A DNA stretch of 7,759 nucleotides from a bacterium (lineage in GTDB: Bacteria > Bdellovibrionota > Bdellovibrionia > Bdellovibrionales > UBA1609). The position numbers were made by a program, and so were the translations under genes. Each line of letters begins with the position of its first letter. Within the stretch, counting starts at the first letter, position 1. Shown here in pieces: positions 1 through 7,132 of this stretch. Under the pieces are notes generated by a model. That model was given only the letters and a program-made list of their open reading frames with translations, was not told where the DNA came from and ran no database searches. The stretch lies in contig JAJYHS010000079.1 of assembly GCA_021784635.1 (NCBI GenBank), forward strand, positions 1 to 7,759, written 5' to 3'.

Positions 1-1
1 A

Positions 2-94
2 ATGATCGACACGATTGTCGACTGGGGGCGGTACGCCGAAATTTTTGATTTTGATGCGAACCTTAAAGCATTTAGTAAGCCCGCAGAGAGCTGA
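2..94 (+). CDS. C-terminal end of a probable NitT/TauT-family ABC transporter ATP-binding protein (5' part outside window)
   Basis: Only the last 30 residues are visible, ending at TGA 92-94. They contain the stretch DTIVDWGRYAEIFDFD (residues 3-18 of the visible part). This pattern (D-T-x-x-D-W-G-R-Y-A-E-x-F-x-x-D) is what I know from the C-terminal AAA-associated domain that follows the ATPase domain in some nitrate/sulfonate/taurine-type ABC transporter ATPases. The Walker motifs and signature sequence would lie to the left, outside the window, so the ATPase assignment is inferred from the tail alone. The ATG at position 2 is an internal codon by this reading, not the start. The gene converges on the histidine kinase gene, with 12 bases between the two stop codons, so it belongs to a different transcription unit from the pyrimidine operon. 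Confidence 0.6.
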   Translation: MIDTIVDWGRYAEIFDFDANLKAFSKPAES

Positions 95-113
95 GTTGCT
101 CGTTGCTCAAGCT
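89..113. terminator. Weak imperfect hairpin between convergent stop codons, possible bidirectional terminator
   Basis: AGCTGAG (89-95) can pair with CTCAAGCT (106-113) with one bulged A, giving about 7 base pairs around a 10-base loop. The stem covers both stop codons of the convergent genes. There is no run of T on either side, so intrinsic termination is not well supported. The location is the only other argument for it. Confidence 0.2.
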
Positions 114-1066
114 GCGGCATCACTGTTCGAAACTGGTTCTTTCGCAAGCCTAAGTATAAACCGGGTATGCTGCGAATTTTCGTCATAGATCAGTTCGCCG
201 CCGTGGATTTTCGCAATGCCAAAAGAAATACATAATCCTAATCCCGTTCCTTTGCCCACTTCTTTAGTTGTAAAAAACGGGTCAAAAATATCCGGAAGAA
301 TTTTTTTGTCAATTCCACGCCCGCTGTCGGTGACCGAAATTTCGACAAACTCGGATGTGCATTTAAATTCGATTCGAATCCATTTCTCAGATAGTTCGCC
401 GATGGCGTCGCACGAATTGTTTATCAGATTAACTAGCACCTGAGAAATCTGCGTCGCGCGGCATTTAATTGTACAACCAGGTGCCACATCGACAATTACG
501 TCTATCTTATTTTTCTTGAATCGCTCTCCACAAATCCACAGCGACTCTTTGATCAATGTATGCAAGTCGGCCGGCAAAAATGGATCGCGGCCACCGTCGC
601 GCGAAAACGTTCGAAGCCCCGATATAATATTTGCGATTCGAGTGGTCATGAGTTCAATTTCATCAAGCAACCGTACAACTTCCGAAAAATCGGGCTTTCC
701 GTCGCCCATAATGTCTTTTGCCAATCCCGAATTTGCTTTGATGAGCGCCAGTGGATTATTTATTTCATGCGCGATCCCGCTCGCCATTCGTCCTAATTCT
801 GACATTTTTGCCGCGTGAAAAAGACGAGCTTGTTGCTGAGCCACCTCATTTTCGAGCCGTTTGCGCTCTTCAACTGTCTCAAGGAGTTCACGAGAGCTGA
901 TGTTCATCGCCCGTTCGAGTGTGGTGCGATCTTCGTCCAAATCGACGTACACACGATCAACGGCGGCCAAAAACGATTCGAGATCGCGTCGATCATTTTT
1001 CGAAAGTCGCGAACACAGGTTCGATAAATATTTTCTAACTTCACAGTCAAGGCGTTTATGTAACAC
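107..1066 (-). CDS. Cytoplasmic sensor histidine kinase (HisKA + HATPase_c), no receiver or membrane segment
   Basis: The 319-aa protein autophosphorylates on a histidine and should pass the phosphate to a response regulator, none of which is in the window. Residues 1-88 are hydrophilic and probably coiled coil (heptad-like stretch about 45-85) with no transmembrane segment, so it acts in the cytoplasm, perhaps as a partner of another sensor. The H-box lies at about 89-108, with the phospho-acceptor His100 in the IAHEINNPL sequence. The ATPase domain shows the N-box (about 209-221, Asn217), G1 box DSGRGID (247-253), F-box FDPFFTTK (261-268) and G2 box GKGTGLGL (271-278). All catalytic motifs are intact. 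The FFTTK/GTGLGL style resembles the NtrB-like HPK4 group. The start is GTG at 1066-1064 with no clear Shine-Dalgarno. A stop codon lies 11 codons upstream in frame, so the true start cannot be far from there. It follows carB by 41 bases with no terminator, so read-through from the operon is likely. Confidence 0.93.
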   Translation of the reverse strand: MLHKRLDCEVRKYLSNLCSRLSKNDRRDLESFLAAVDRVYVDLDEDRTTLERAMNISSRELLETVEERKRLENEVAQQQARLFHAAKMSELGRMASGIAHEINNPLALIKANSGLAKDIMGDGKPDFSEVVRLLDEIELMTTRIANIISGLRTFSRDGGRDPFLPADLHTLIKESLWICGERFKKNKIDVIVDVAPGCTIKCRATQISQVLVNLINNSCDAIGELSEKWIRIEFKCTSEFVEISVTDSGRGIDKKILPDIFDPFFTTKEVGKGTGLGLCISFGIAKIHGGELIYDENSQHTRFILRLAKEPVSNSDAAA

Positions 1067-1107
1067 AGATTCTTTTCGGAGGCGTACCCTGCCAGCTTAA
1101 CAGCTAG

Positions 1108-4100
1108 TCAAATTTTTTGCATTTGCCCGAGCGGTTCTACCGAATAATCGGCATGACGTGACCTTTGGAGAGCTAGTAAAAACGCCTGTGCGGCGTCGCT
1201 TTCAGTGATGCAGGGTATGGAATAATCGATGCAACTTCGGCGGATTCCAAAACTCGCCTCAATCGAACGCCGACCGGAAGTCGTGTTGATCACAAAAGCT
1301 ACTTGTCCTGAACGAATACGATCGACACAATGCGGCCTTCCCTCGTGAACTTTTTTGACCTCGACGCATTCGACGCTATTCGAACGCAGAAATTGTGCCG
1401 TACCACCTGTGGCCGAAAGCGTGTAACCCATGGCGATGAGTTCACGAATTAACGGCAAGAGCTCCTCTTTGTCTTTATCTCGCAACGACAAAAACACTTC
1501 GCCACCTTGTGGGAGCGTCAACGAGCTGGCAACCAACGCCTTGAGCATCGCTTCGGCGTAATCGTGACCGCGGCCCATTGTTTCTCCGGTCGATTTCATT
1601 TCAGGGCCCAAAATCGAGTCGGCTTCAAAAAACTTTTTAAACGGAAACACCACGCCTTTAACCGCTACTTGTTTCGTGTTTTGCCATTGAAATCGTTCCG
1701 GTCGCACCTGCGACTTCGAATGCCCCAAAATCGCCAAGGCCCCTAAATCCACTAGCGGTATGCCCGTTGCTTTTACCAAAAAAGGGACACTTCGAGAGCT
1801 ACGGGGATTGGCTTCTAGCATATGGACGACGTCGTTCTTAACTGCGAGTTGCAAATTCAAAAAACCCAAAATCTCGAGACGCTGAGCGAGCCCAATAGCA
1901 AGTTCTTCAATTTTCGCTGCCGTTTCGCGCTTTAACCGCTGTGGAGGTACGACGCCCATGGAGTCCCCGCTATGTACGCCGGCGGCTTCGATGTGCTCCA
2001 CAATTCCGCCGATCACTGTCCAGTCGGGGCCGCACACCAAATCAACATCCACCTCGAGCGCACGTTCGAGAAATTCATCAACAAGACATGGCGATTTCTT
2101 TGAGATAAAAGCGCTGTGGCGCTCGAAATAACTTTCAAGCTCGTTGTCGTTTTCAATGACCTCCATACGGCGCCCGCCCAAAACATAACTGGGGCGGCAC
2201 AACACCGGATAACTTACCGTTTTTACGATCTCACGCGCGTCGGCGATGTTTGCGGCTAAACCAGATTTTGGGATCGCCACACCGAACGATCTGCAAATTT
2301 CATTAAACCGTCCTCGATCTTCTGCCAAATCAATCGCATTTAGTGATGAACCCATTAATTGAAATCCGTCTTCAACCAATTGCGGGGCTAATTGAATCGG
2401 AGTTTGACCGCCAAGTTGCGCGACAAAACCAAGCGGTTGCACATAAGCCAACACTTCGCTCACGTGCTCATGGGTCAGCGGTTCAAAGAACAGTTCATTT
2501 GAAGTGTCATAATCGGTCGAAACCGTTTCGGGATTCGAATTTACCATTATGACGTGAAAACCCTCGGTACGAAACCTTCGAACACTCCTCACGCAACTGT
2601 AATCGAATTCAATTCCTTGACCGATGCGATTGGCGCCGCTGCCTAATATAACAATCGCTTTATCACTGGAATGAACCGCCGGTGACGACCAATAGGTCGA
2701 GTAAAAATACGGAGTTTCAGACTGAAATTCCCCGGCGCAAGTATCAACTTGCAAAAACGCCGGTCGAATGCCGCGACGCTTGCGCTCGGCACGCACATCG
2801 CTCTCGTTGAGTTCGCGTAAACTCGCAATAGCGGCGTCGCTAAACCCAATACGTTTGGCTTCTAAAATCAACTCCTGCGTTAGTTCCCGCTCGGCTCTAA
2901 TTACCGCCTCGAATTGCGTCAATTGTTGGAGTTGCTCCAAAAACCACGGCGTGATTTGAGTAAGTTTGTAAATCTCGTCCACGCTTCGGCCGTCACGTAG
3001 CGCTTGTACAATATGAAAAATCCGTTCGCTGTTCGGAATTGCGAGCCTTTGCTCATCAGTTACGACCGGCGCAAAACCGCGCGGATCGCGCTCAAGCGCC
3101 AAAACCGCTTTTTGAATCGACTCCTTAAATGTGCGGCCGATCGCCATCACTTCACCGACGCTTTTCATTTGCGTCGTGAGAACGTTTTTCGAACCCGGAA
3201 ATTTTTCAAACGCAAATCGCGGGATTTTCGTCACGACATAATCGAGTGCCGGTTCATAACAAGACGGAGTTGTTTTCGTAATGTCGTTCTGAATTTCGTC
3301 GAGAGTGTAGCCAACCGCTAAAAGGGCCGCGATTTTCGCAATTGGAAATCCGGTCGCCTTGCTCGCAAGTGCCGATGAGCGGCTTACACGCGGATTCATT
3401 TCAATAACGTAACGCTCGCCGGTTTCTTGATGAACGGCAAACTGAATATTCGCCCCGCCAGTTTCAACCCCCACTGCGTTCACGATTTTGCAGGCTTCGT
3501 CACGCATCGCTTGATAGGCTTCGTCCGACAAAGTTTGTTGAGGCGCGACCGTAATACTGTCGCCCGTATGCACTCCACAAGGGTCAAAATTTTCGATGGA
3601 ACAAATCACGACAAACGTGCCGCGTTTATCGCGCATCACCTCGAGTTCGAACTCCTTCCATCCCAAAATGCTTTCTTCAACCAGCACTTCGTGACTCGGG
3701 CTTTCGTGCAAGGCCAAACTAATTTTGGTCTTATATTCTTCAAGCGAAAACGCAATTCCACCACCGCCGCCACCAAGAGTAAAATTCGGACGCAAAACGA
3801 GTGGCAAACCCATTTCATCGGCAACGGCCATGCCTTCATCGAATGAACGCACCATTTTTGAGTGGGGGTATTTTGCTCCAACAGAATCGAGAATCCGGCA
3901 AAAACGTTCACGATCTTCGGCGGCTCGAATGACGTCGCTTTTTGCTCCCAGCATTTCAATGCCAAGCTTTTTCAATATGCCTGATTTTTCAAGTGCAAGA
4001 CCCAAATTGAGCGCCGTTTGACCGCCAAGCGTGGGTATCAAGGCATCCGGCTTTTCTTTTTCAAGAATCGGCCGCACGAACTCTTCTTTGAGCGGCTCGA

Positions 4101-4296
4101 GGTAAACTCGCGTGGCAATCTCAGGATCGGTCATAATCGTGGCCGGATTCGAGTTGATCAGAACAACTTCGAGACCTTCACGCATTAAGGCCTTACAAGC
4201 TTGCGTACCGGAGTAATCAAATTCGCACGCTTGCCCGATGACGATCGGACCGCTCCCCAGAATTACTACTTTTTTATACGCGCAGGCGCGATTCAT
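1108..4296 (-). CDS. carB: Carbamoyl-phosphate synthase (glutamine-hydrolysing), large subunit
   Basis: This 1062-aa protein (E. coli CarB is 1073) makes carbamoyl phosphate from bicarbonate, ammonia delivered by CarA, and two ATP. It has the full duplicated layout: pre-ATP-grasp with [17 protein letters not shown] (14-30), first ATP-grasp, oligomerisation domain ending near PYFYSTY (529-535), second half opening [16 protein letters not shown] (552-567), second ATP-grasp, and an MGS-like regulatory domain (about 932-1045). Numbering in the first half matches E. coli, and Arg129, Arg169, Glu215, Glu299, Asn301 and Arg303 are all present. The second half has Arg661, Arg701, Gln816, Glu828, Asn830 and Arg832. 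In the regulatory domain, Thr963, Thr966, Lys982, Asn1004 and Thr1006 sit where E. coli CarB binds UMP, IMP or ornithine, so allosteric control is plausible. One oddity is six glycines in a row in the first ATP-grasp loop. The ATG at 4296-4294 lies inside the preceding gene (23-base overlap). Only a weak AAGAGA-like signal precedes it, so coupled translation is likely. Confidence 0.99.
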   Translation of the reverse strand: MNRACAYKKVVILGSGPIVIGQACEFDYSGTQACKALMREGLEVVLINSNPATIMTDPEIATRVYLEPLKEEFVRPILEKEKPDALIPTLGGQTALNLGLALEKSGILKKLGIEMLGAKSDVIRAAEDRERFCRILDSVGAKYPHSKMVRSFDEGMAVADEMGLPLVLRPNFTLGGGGGGIAFSLEEYKTKISLALHESPSHEVLVEESILGWKEFELEVMRDKRGTFVVICSIENFDPCGVHTGDSITVAPQQTLSDEAYQAMRDEACKIVNAVGVETGGANIQFAVHQETGERYVIEMNPRVSRSSALASKATGFPIAKIAALLAVGYTLDEIQNDITKTTPSCYEPALDYVVTKIPRFAFEKFPGSKNVLTTQMKSVGEVMAIGRTFKESIQKAVLALERDPRGFAPVVTDEQRLAIPNSERIFHIVQALRDGRSVDEIYKLTQITPWFLEQLQQLTQFEAVIRAERELTQELILEAKRIGFSDAAIASLRELNESDVRAERKRRGIRPAFLQVDTCAGEFQSETPYFYSTYWSSPAVHSSDKAIVILGSGANRIGQGIEFDYSCVRSVRRFRTEGFHVIMVNSNPETVSTDYDTSNELFFEPLTHEHVSEVLAYVQPLGFVAQLGGQTPIQLAPQLVEDGFQLMGSSLNAIDLAEDRGRFNEICRSFGVAIPKSGLAANIADAREIVKTVSYPVLCRPSYVLGGRRMEVIENDNELESYFERHSAFISKKSPCLVDEFLERALEVDVDLVCGPDWTVIGGIVEHIEAAGVHSGDSMGVVPPQRLKRETAAKIEELAIGLAQRLEILGFLNLQLAVKNDVVHMLEANPRSSRSVPFLVKATGIPLVDLGALAILGHSKSQVRPERFQWQNTKQVAVKGVVFPFKKFFEADSILGPEMKSTGETMGRGHDYAEAMLKALVASSLTLPQGGEVFLSLRDKDKEELLPLIRELIAMGYTLSATGGTAQFLRSNSVECVEVKKVHEGRPHCVDRIRSGQVAFVINTTSGRRSIEASFGIRRSCIDYSIPCITESDAAQAFLLALQRSRHADYSVEPLGQMQKI

Positions 4297-4990
4297 TCGA
4301 ATAAATCTCTTTTATACCGACGTGCCGGTATTGTTCAAATTTGTTGCGCATCCGAAAAAGCCGCAACACGAGACGTTCACGCGCCTCTTTTTGCTGCTCA
4401 TCCGGCAATTTATTTACCAGTTTCACCTGCGCATTGATGAACTTCGTTGCTTCGGGCGGGTGAAAGCAAAAGGCAATTGAAAATAAAAACGAATCCTGAT
4501 GTGGGATGAGTCTGGCTTGAAAATATTCTTCAGGAGTGAACCCGTACGTCACGGGGGAGTTTTTTATCACAAGCTTGTATTTAGAAAAAAGATCTTTGAC
4601 GTAAACGTCTTGATTTTTAATTTTAATAAATTCAAATAAACTCAATCTATTGAGAGACATATTCTTCAAATAAGGTAAATCGGATTCGCTGACTCTTGCC
4701 GGGCGGTTTACAAGGTGGTGCGCGATCGGAACAAGCCCCGAGCTAGTCAGTGGACGTGAAAATAAATACCAGTCCGTGAATTGCGCCATTCGCATATCGA
4801 AAGATGGCGATTGTTCATCAAAAATCCCAGCCAATTCGAAAAATTCGAGTTTAGCAGCGACCGCTTCGTCGGCAAACGGGCCGGCCGCATAAAATTGCAT
4901 GAGGCCGTCGATAATCTCGTAATATCGTTTTACGTACGCGAAATCTTCTTGTTTCGTTGCGGGTTGATTTGATTCAAGTTTTAATTCCAT
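4274..4990 (-). CDS. Conserved-looking protein of unknown function inserted between carA and carB
   Basis: I do not recognise this protein with certainty. It is 238 aa from the ATG at 4990-4988, which is preceded by AGAAGG with a 7-base spacer. Two earlier in-frame ATGs (5020, touching the carA stop, and 5008) lack such a signal. It is soluble and has no signal peptide or membrane segment. Segments that stand out are a Tyr/Phe-rich helix (about 19-52), [11 protein letters not shown] (71-81), SLFEFIKI followed by VKDLF (117-135), an ARLIPHQ region (159-165), FCFHPPEA (174-181) and a basic C-terminal helix with [10 protein letters not shown] (214-223). The order W-Y-L-F-x-R-P-L, then S-L-F-E, then V-x-x-L-F recalls the body of some SEC-C motif proteins, but the cysteine-rich SEC-C tail is absent (one Cys only, 175). 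It ends 23 bases inside carB, so its expression is tied to carbamoyl-phosphate synthase. A role in assembly or regulation of that enzyme is inference from position only. Confidence 0.85.
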   Translation of the reverse strand: MELKLESNQPATKQEDFAYVKRYYEIIDGLMQFYAAGPFADEAVAAKLEFFELAGIFDEQSPSFDMRMAQFTDWYLFSRPLTSSGLVPIAHHLVNRPARVSESDLPYLKNMSLNRLSLFEFIKIKNQDVYVKDLFSKYKLVIKNSPVTYGFTPEEYFQARLIPHQDSFLFSIAFCFHPPEATKFINAQVKLVNKLPDEQQKEARERLVLRLFRMRNKFEQYRHVGIKEIYSNESRLRV

Positions 4991-4997
4991 ACCGTCG

Positions 4998-5003
4998 CCT
5001 TCT
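4998..5003 (-). promoter_or_regulatory. Shine-Dalgarno that decides the start of the carA-carB intervening gene
   Basis: On the minus strand AGAAGG is followed by the 7-base spacer CGACGGT and then ATG at 4990-4988. The upstream in-frame ATGs at 5020 and 5008 have no comparable purine-rich signal at the right distance, so 4990 is the preferred start. Confidence 0.6.
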
Positions 5004-5020
5004 TCCATATCGACCACCAT

Positions 5021-6142
5021 TTAACGACGAATCTGTTTAACAAAATAGTCAAACAGTATCGAAGACTCATGCGGCCCTGGATGACTCTCTGGATGAAACT
5101 GCACGCTTAAACAGTGCGATTCACGATGGGAGATCCCAGCCACTGTTTGATCATTGAGATTAACATGAGTCACTTCAACAGCGGAAGGTAAGCTTTGCGG
5201 ATCGACATTATAGCCATGATTCTGACTCGTCATATAAATACGGTTCAACAGCCGATCTCGAATCGGATGATTACTGCCGCGGTGGCCAAATTTAAGCTTA
5301 TAAGTACGGCCGCCTAGCGCACGACTCAAAACTTGATGCCCCATGCAAATGCCAAAAATAAATTTGTAACGCTCCGGGTGTTTGACATTGTGTTGGAGCA
5401 GTTCCTTAACGGTTTTGGTGCCATCGTTGACGTCCGCCGGGTCGCCTGGTCCGTTTGTAAGCAAGACGGCGTCTGGGTTCCAGGCCAAAATATCGTCTGC
5501 TTTGCTCCACGAAGGAAAAATCCGCATTAAACTGCATCGCGCAGCGATCTCACGTAAGATATTCTCTTTTGAACCGAAATCTAAAACAGCAATGCGTGGA
5601 CCGCTTGCCACAGCTCCTTTTCGATCCTCAACTGTCTTTCTGCACACGGCTTTGGTCCAGTCGGCCGCGTCAGCGCTAGTTTTTTCTCGCTTCGCATTTT
5701 CAATTAATTTATTCGCCTCTTCTCGTGCCATTGCTTCATTTTCGCCGCGTACAATTGCGCCCCAACGCGTGCCTTGGCTGCGCAAATGAAGCACGAGCCT
5801 TCGCGTATCAACCCCGGTCATGACCGGCACGTGGGCATTACGCAAAAGGTGAAGCCATTCCGAATCACGAGAGCTGTTTTGCAAGTCGAGACAAACAAAT
5901 CCGCGTATCCAGATGTTTTTTGATTCCCAAACCCGAGCGTTAATACCGTAATTACCCTGTTGAGGCGCGGTCATAACCAAAATTTGCGAATAATATGACG
6001 GATCAGTCGCCATTTCTTCGTAACCGGAATGAGAGGTATTGAATACCACTTCGCCCGCTTGTGCGACCTCACCATGAAACTCGCCTTGAAAAATGAGTCC
6101 GTCGTCTAAAATTAAATACCCAGAACTTAAGCTGCCGCTCAT
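5021..6142 (-). CDS. carA: Carbamoyl-phosphate synthase small subunit (glutamine amidotransferase)
   Basis: The 373-aa protein (E. coli CarA is 382) hydrolyses glutamine and channels ammonia to CarB. The N-terminal small-chain domain shows GEVVFNTSHSGYEEM (30-44), TDPSYYSQI (46-54), GNYGIN (63-68) and GVDTRRLVLHLR (110-121). The C-terminal class I amidotransferase domain begins near 183. It has the oxyanion stretch TNGPGDP (229-235), nucleophile Cys266 in FGICMGHQ (263-270), TSQNHGYNVD (305-314), and His350 and Glu352 in QFHPES (348-353). The triad is complete, so it should be active. The start chosen is the ATG at 6142-6140, because the protein then begins at the usual family position. GGAG lies 7 bases upstream, and the ATG overlaps the pyrB stop as ATGA. 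The reading frame stays open for 30 codons further upstream, but those residues lie inside pyrB and look nothing like CarA. The stop TAA is at 5023-5021. Confidence 0.98.
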   Translation of the reverse strand: MSGSLSSGYLILDDGLIFQGEFHGEVAQAGEVVFNTSHSGYEEMATDPSYYSQILVMTAPQQGNYGINARVWESKNIWIRGFVCLDLQNSSRDSEWLHLLRNAHVPVMTGVDTRRLVLHLRSQGTRWGAIVRGENEAMAREEANKLIENAKREKTSADAADWTKAVCRKTVEDRKGAVASGPRIAVLDFGSKENILREIAARCSLMRIFPSWSKADDILAWNPDAVLLTNGPGDPADVNDGTKTVKELLQHNVKHPERYKFIFGICMGHQVLSRALGGRTYKLKFGHRGSNHPIRDRLLNRIYMTSQNHGYNVDPQSLPSAVEVTHVNLNDQTVAGISHRESHCLSVQFHPESHPGPHESSILFDYFVKQIRR

Positions 6143-7098
6143 GTCTTTTCTCCACTCGCATGCGCCAGCATTTCTGAAATAACAGCAGCGCGAATATAAA
6201 CACCGTTTGTTACCTGATCGTGAATTACGCAACGTGGATCATCCAAAATTTCTTCGTTTAGATCTTCACCTGCAACAAACGGCCCCGGGTGCATGATGAT
6301 TGCCTCCGAAGAAAGATTTTCTAAATTCAACTTGTCTAGACGAAATTCACGCAGCGCCGGTTCGGCCACCGACCCTTTTGAATTTGTTCCGTCGCTCGTA
6401 TGACGTTCTTTTTGAATACGCAAACCAATGCATACCGTGCACCACTGAGACGCCTCACGAAGATTATTAAACTTTTTTGCCTTCGACCAATCGGCGGTCG
6501 TCGGCACCCACTCCGCCGGAGCAGCCACAGCCACTTCGGCACCCAGCATTTCAAATAACAATCGACCCGAGCGTGCGACGCGACTGTGTTCCACATCGCC
6601 GACATAAACGATCTTTTGCCCCTCGATGTGGCCAAGCTTTTCAATCACGGTCATAGCGTCAAGTAATGCCTGGGTCGGATGCTCACCTTTTCCGTCACCT
6701 GCGTTAATCCACGGAATTTTAGAGGAGCCTAGAGTTGCCGCGAGTCGCTTTTCACCACTATGACGGCACACTAACAAATCGGGTTTCATCGCCAAAAGGT
6801 TCGCAAGCGTTTCGTGCGCGCTTTCGCCTTTTTTAAGACTTGTAGAAGCGTCAGCCGCAAACGAAACCGCGCGAATTCCAAGGCGCGCAGCCGCCATTTC
6901 AAAACTGGTTCGCGTGCGCGTCGAGGGCTCAAAAAATGCCAAAAGCATGGTCGGGTTATATTCTGAAAAAGCCGCGGATCGAGACGGTGGAAGGTATCGG
7001 CGGTCTCTTTTAAGACGAAACGCATTCTCAATTATTTTTTGAATTTGCTGTGGATGTAGATCTCTCACTGACGCGAGAGAATTTGGATAACCAGACAT
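6139..7098 (-). CDS. pyrB: Aspartate carbamoyltransferase catalytic subunit
   Basis: The 319-aa enzyme joins carbamoyl phosphate to aspartate, the first committed step of UMP synthesis. The carbamoyl-phosphate site shows FFEPSTRTRTSFE (55-67, Ser59/Thr60/Arg61/Thr62/Arg63), the loop SLKKGES (87-93) that reaches into the neighbouring subunit, RH (112-113), and HPTQALLD (140-147). The aspartate side shows GDVEHSRVARS (167-177), LRIQKER (226-232) and HPGPFVAGEDL (270-280). All expected motifs are intact. The loop is one residue shorter than the E. coli form and so is closer to the Bacillus type. The start chosen is the ATG at 7098-7096, which gives the usual family length. The frame is open back to an ATG at 7170, but that would add 24 unrelated residues and overlap the upstream gene. 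Neither start has a visible Shine-Dalgarno. No pyrI-like regulatory subunit and no pyrC lies beside it. carA follows with a 4-base overlap. Confidence 0.97.
   Translation of the reverse strand: MSGYPNSLASVRDLHPQQIQKIIENAFRLKRDRRYLPPSRSAAFSEYNPTMLLAFFEPSTRTRTSFEMAAARLGIRAVSFAADASTSLKKGESAHETLANLLAMKPDLLVCRHSGEKRLAATLGSSKIPWINAGDGKGEHPTQALLDAMTVIEKLGHIEGQKIVYVGDVEHSRVARSGRLLFEMLGAEVAVAAPAEWVPTTADWSKAKKFNNLREASQWCTVCIGLRIQKERHTSDGTNSKGSVAEPALREFRLDKLNLENLSSEAIIMHPGPFVAGEDLNEEILDDPRCVIHDQVTNGVYIRAAVISEMLAHASGEKT
6150..6153 (-). promoter_or_regulatory. Shine-Dalgarno of carA, inside the 3' end of pyrB
   Basis: GGAG on the minus strand is followed by 7 bases (AAAAGAC) and then the carA ATG at 6142-6140, which shares ATGA with the pyrB stop. 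This is a classic coupled-translation arrangement and it fixes the carA start against the longer open frame. Confidence 0.7.
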
Positions 7099-7111
7099 CA
7101 AAAGTAGATCT
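7056..7111 (-). repeat. Direct repeat AGATCTAC on both sides of the pyrB start codon
   Basis: AGATCTAC occurs at 7111-7104 (6 bases before the ATG) and at 7063-7056 (inside codons 12-15 of pyrB). The AGATCT core is self-complementary, so the copies can pair with each other: TAGATCT 7112-7106 with AGATCTA 7063-7057, 7 bp. That pairing would enclose the start codon. It uses three bases of the hairpin at 7061-7080, so the two structures exclude each other. Confidence 0.35.
7061..7080 (-). promoter_or_regulatory. 8-bp RNA hairpin with tetraloop in the first codons of pyrB
   Basis: In the transcript TCTCTCGC (7080-7073) pairs with GTGAGAGA (7068-7061) around a GTCA tetraloop, with one G-U pair. 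It falls about 19-38 bases after the A of the pyrB ATG, near the leading edge of an initiating ribosome. A regulatory role is inference. The same bases also encode a run of ordinary residues (codons 7-13), so it may be chance. Confidence 0.3.
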
Positions 7112-7132
7112 AACGTGAAGGATAGATGAAAG

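Noticed and set aside
1094..1105. AGCT-TAAC-AGCT hairpin between carB and the histidine kinase gene as a terminator.
   Set aside because: The stem is only four base pairs and no T run follows.
1083..1111. TTGACT at 1111-1106 as a possible -35 box for the histidine kinase gene.
   Set aside because: At a 17-base spacing the -10 position reads GGTACG, which is far from TATAAT. The TTGACT also contains the carB stop codon, so it is probably chance.
3427..3846. Plus-strand open frame of 139 codons opposite carB.
   Set aside because: It lies entirely antisense to the conserved first ATP-grasp of CarB, has a low-complexity composition, and shows no recognisable domain.
3636..3965. Minus-strand open frame of 109 codons inside carB in another frame.
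   Set aside because: carB is intact in its own frame here with all active-site residues, so this is an overlapping shadow.
4274..4990. Assignment of the carA-carB intervening protein as a SEC-C metal-binding protein.
   Set aside because: Some body motifs are reminiscent, but the defining cysteine-rich C-terminal motif is absent and only one cysteine is present.
5382..5789. Plus-strand open frame of 135 codons opposite carA.
   Set aside because: It is the antisense shadow of the CarA amidotransferase region, with a serine/alanine-rich composition typical of such shadows.
6143..6232. Open frame that would extend CarA by 30 residues to an ATG at 6232.
   Set aside because: These codons overlap the 3' end of pyrB and give a Cys/Arg-rich sequence unlike any CarA N-terminus. 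The ATG at 6142 has a good GGAG signal and the family-like start.
7061..7074. Resemblance of the pyrB hairpin region (TCAGTGAGA) to a PyrR RNA-binding loop.
   Set aside because: The Bacillus consensus has one more base between TC and G-N-G-A-G and ends in GG. The loop here is four bases rather than six, it lies inside the coding region, and no pyrR is in the window.
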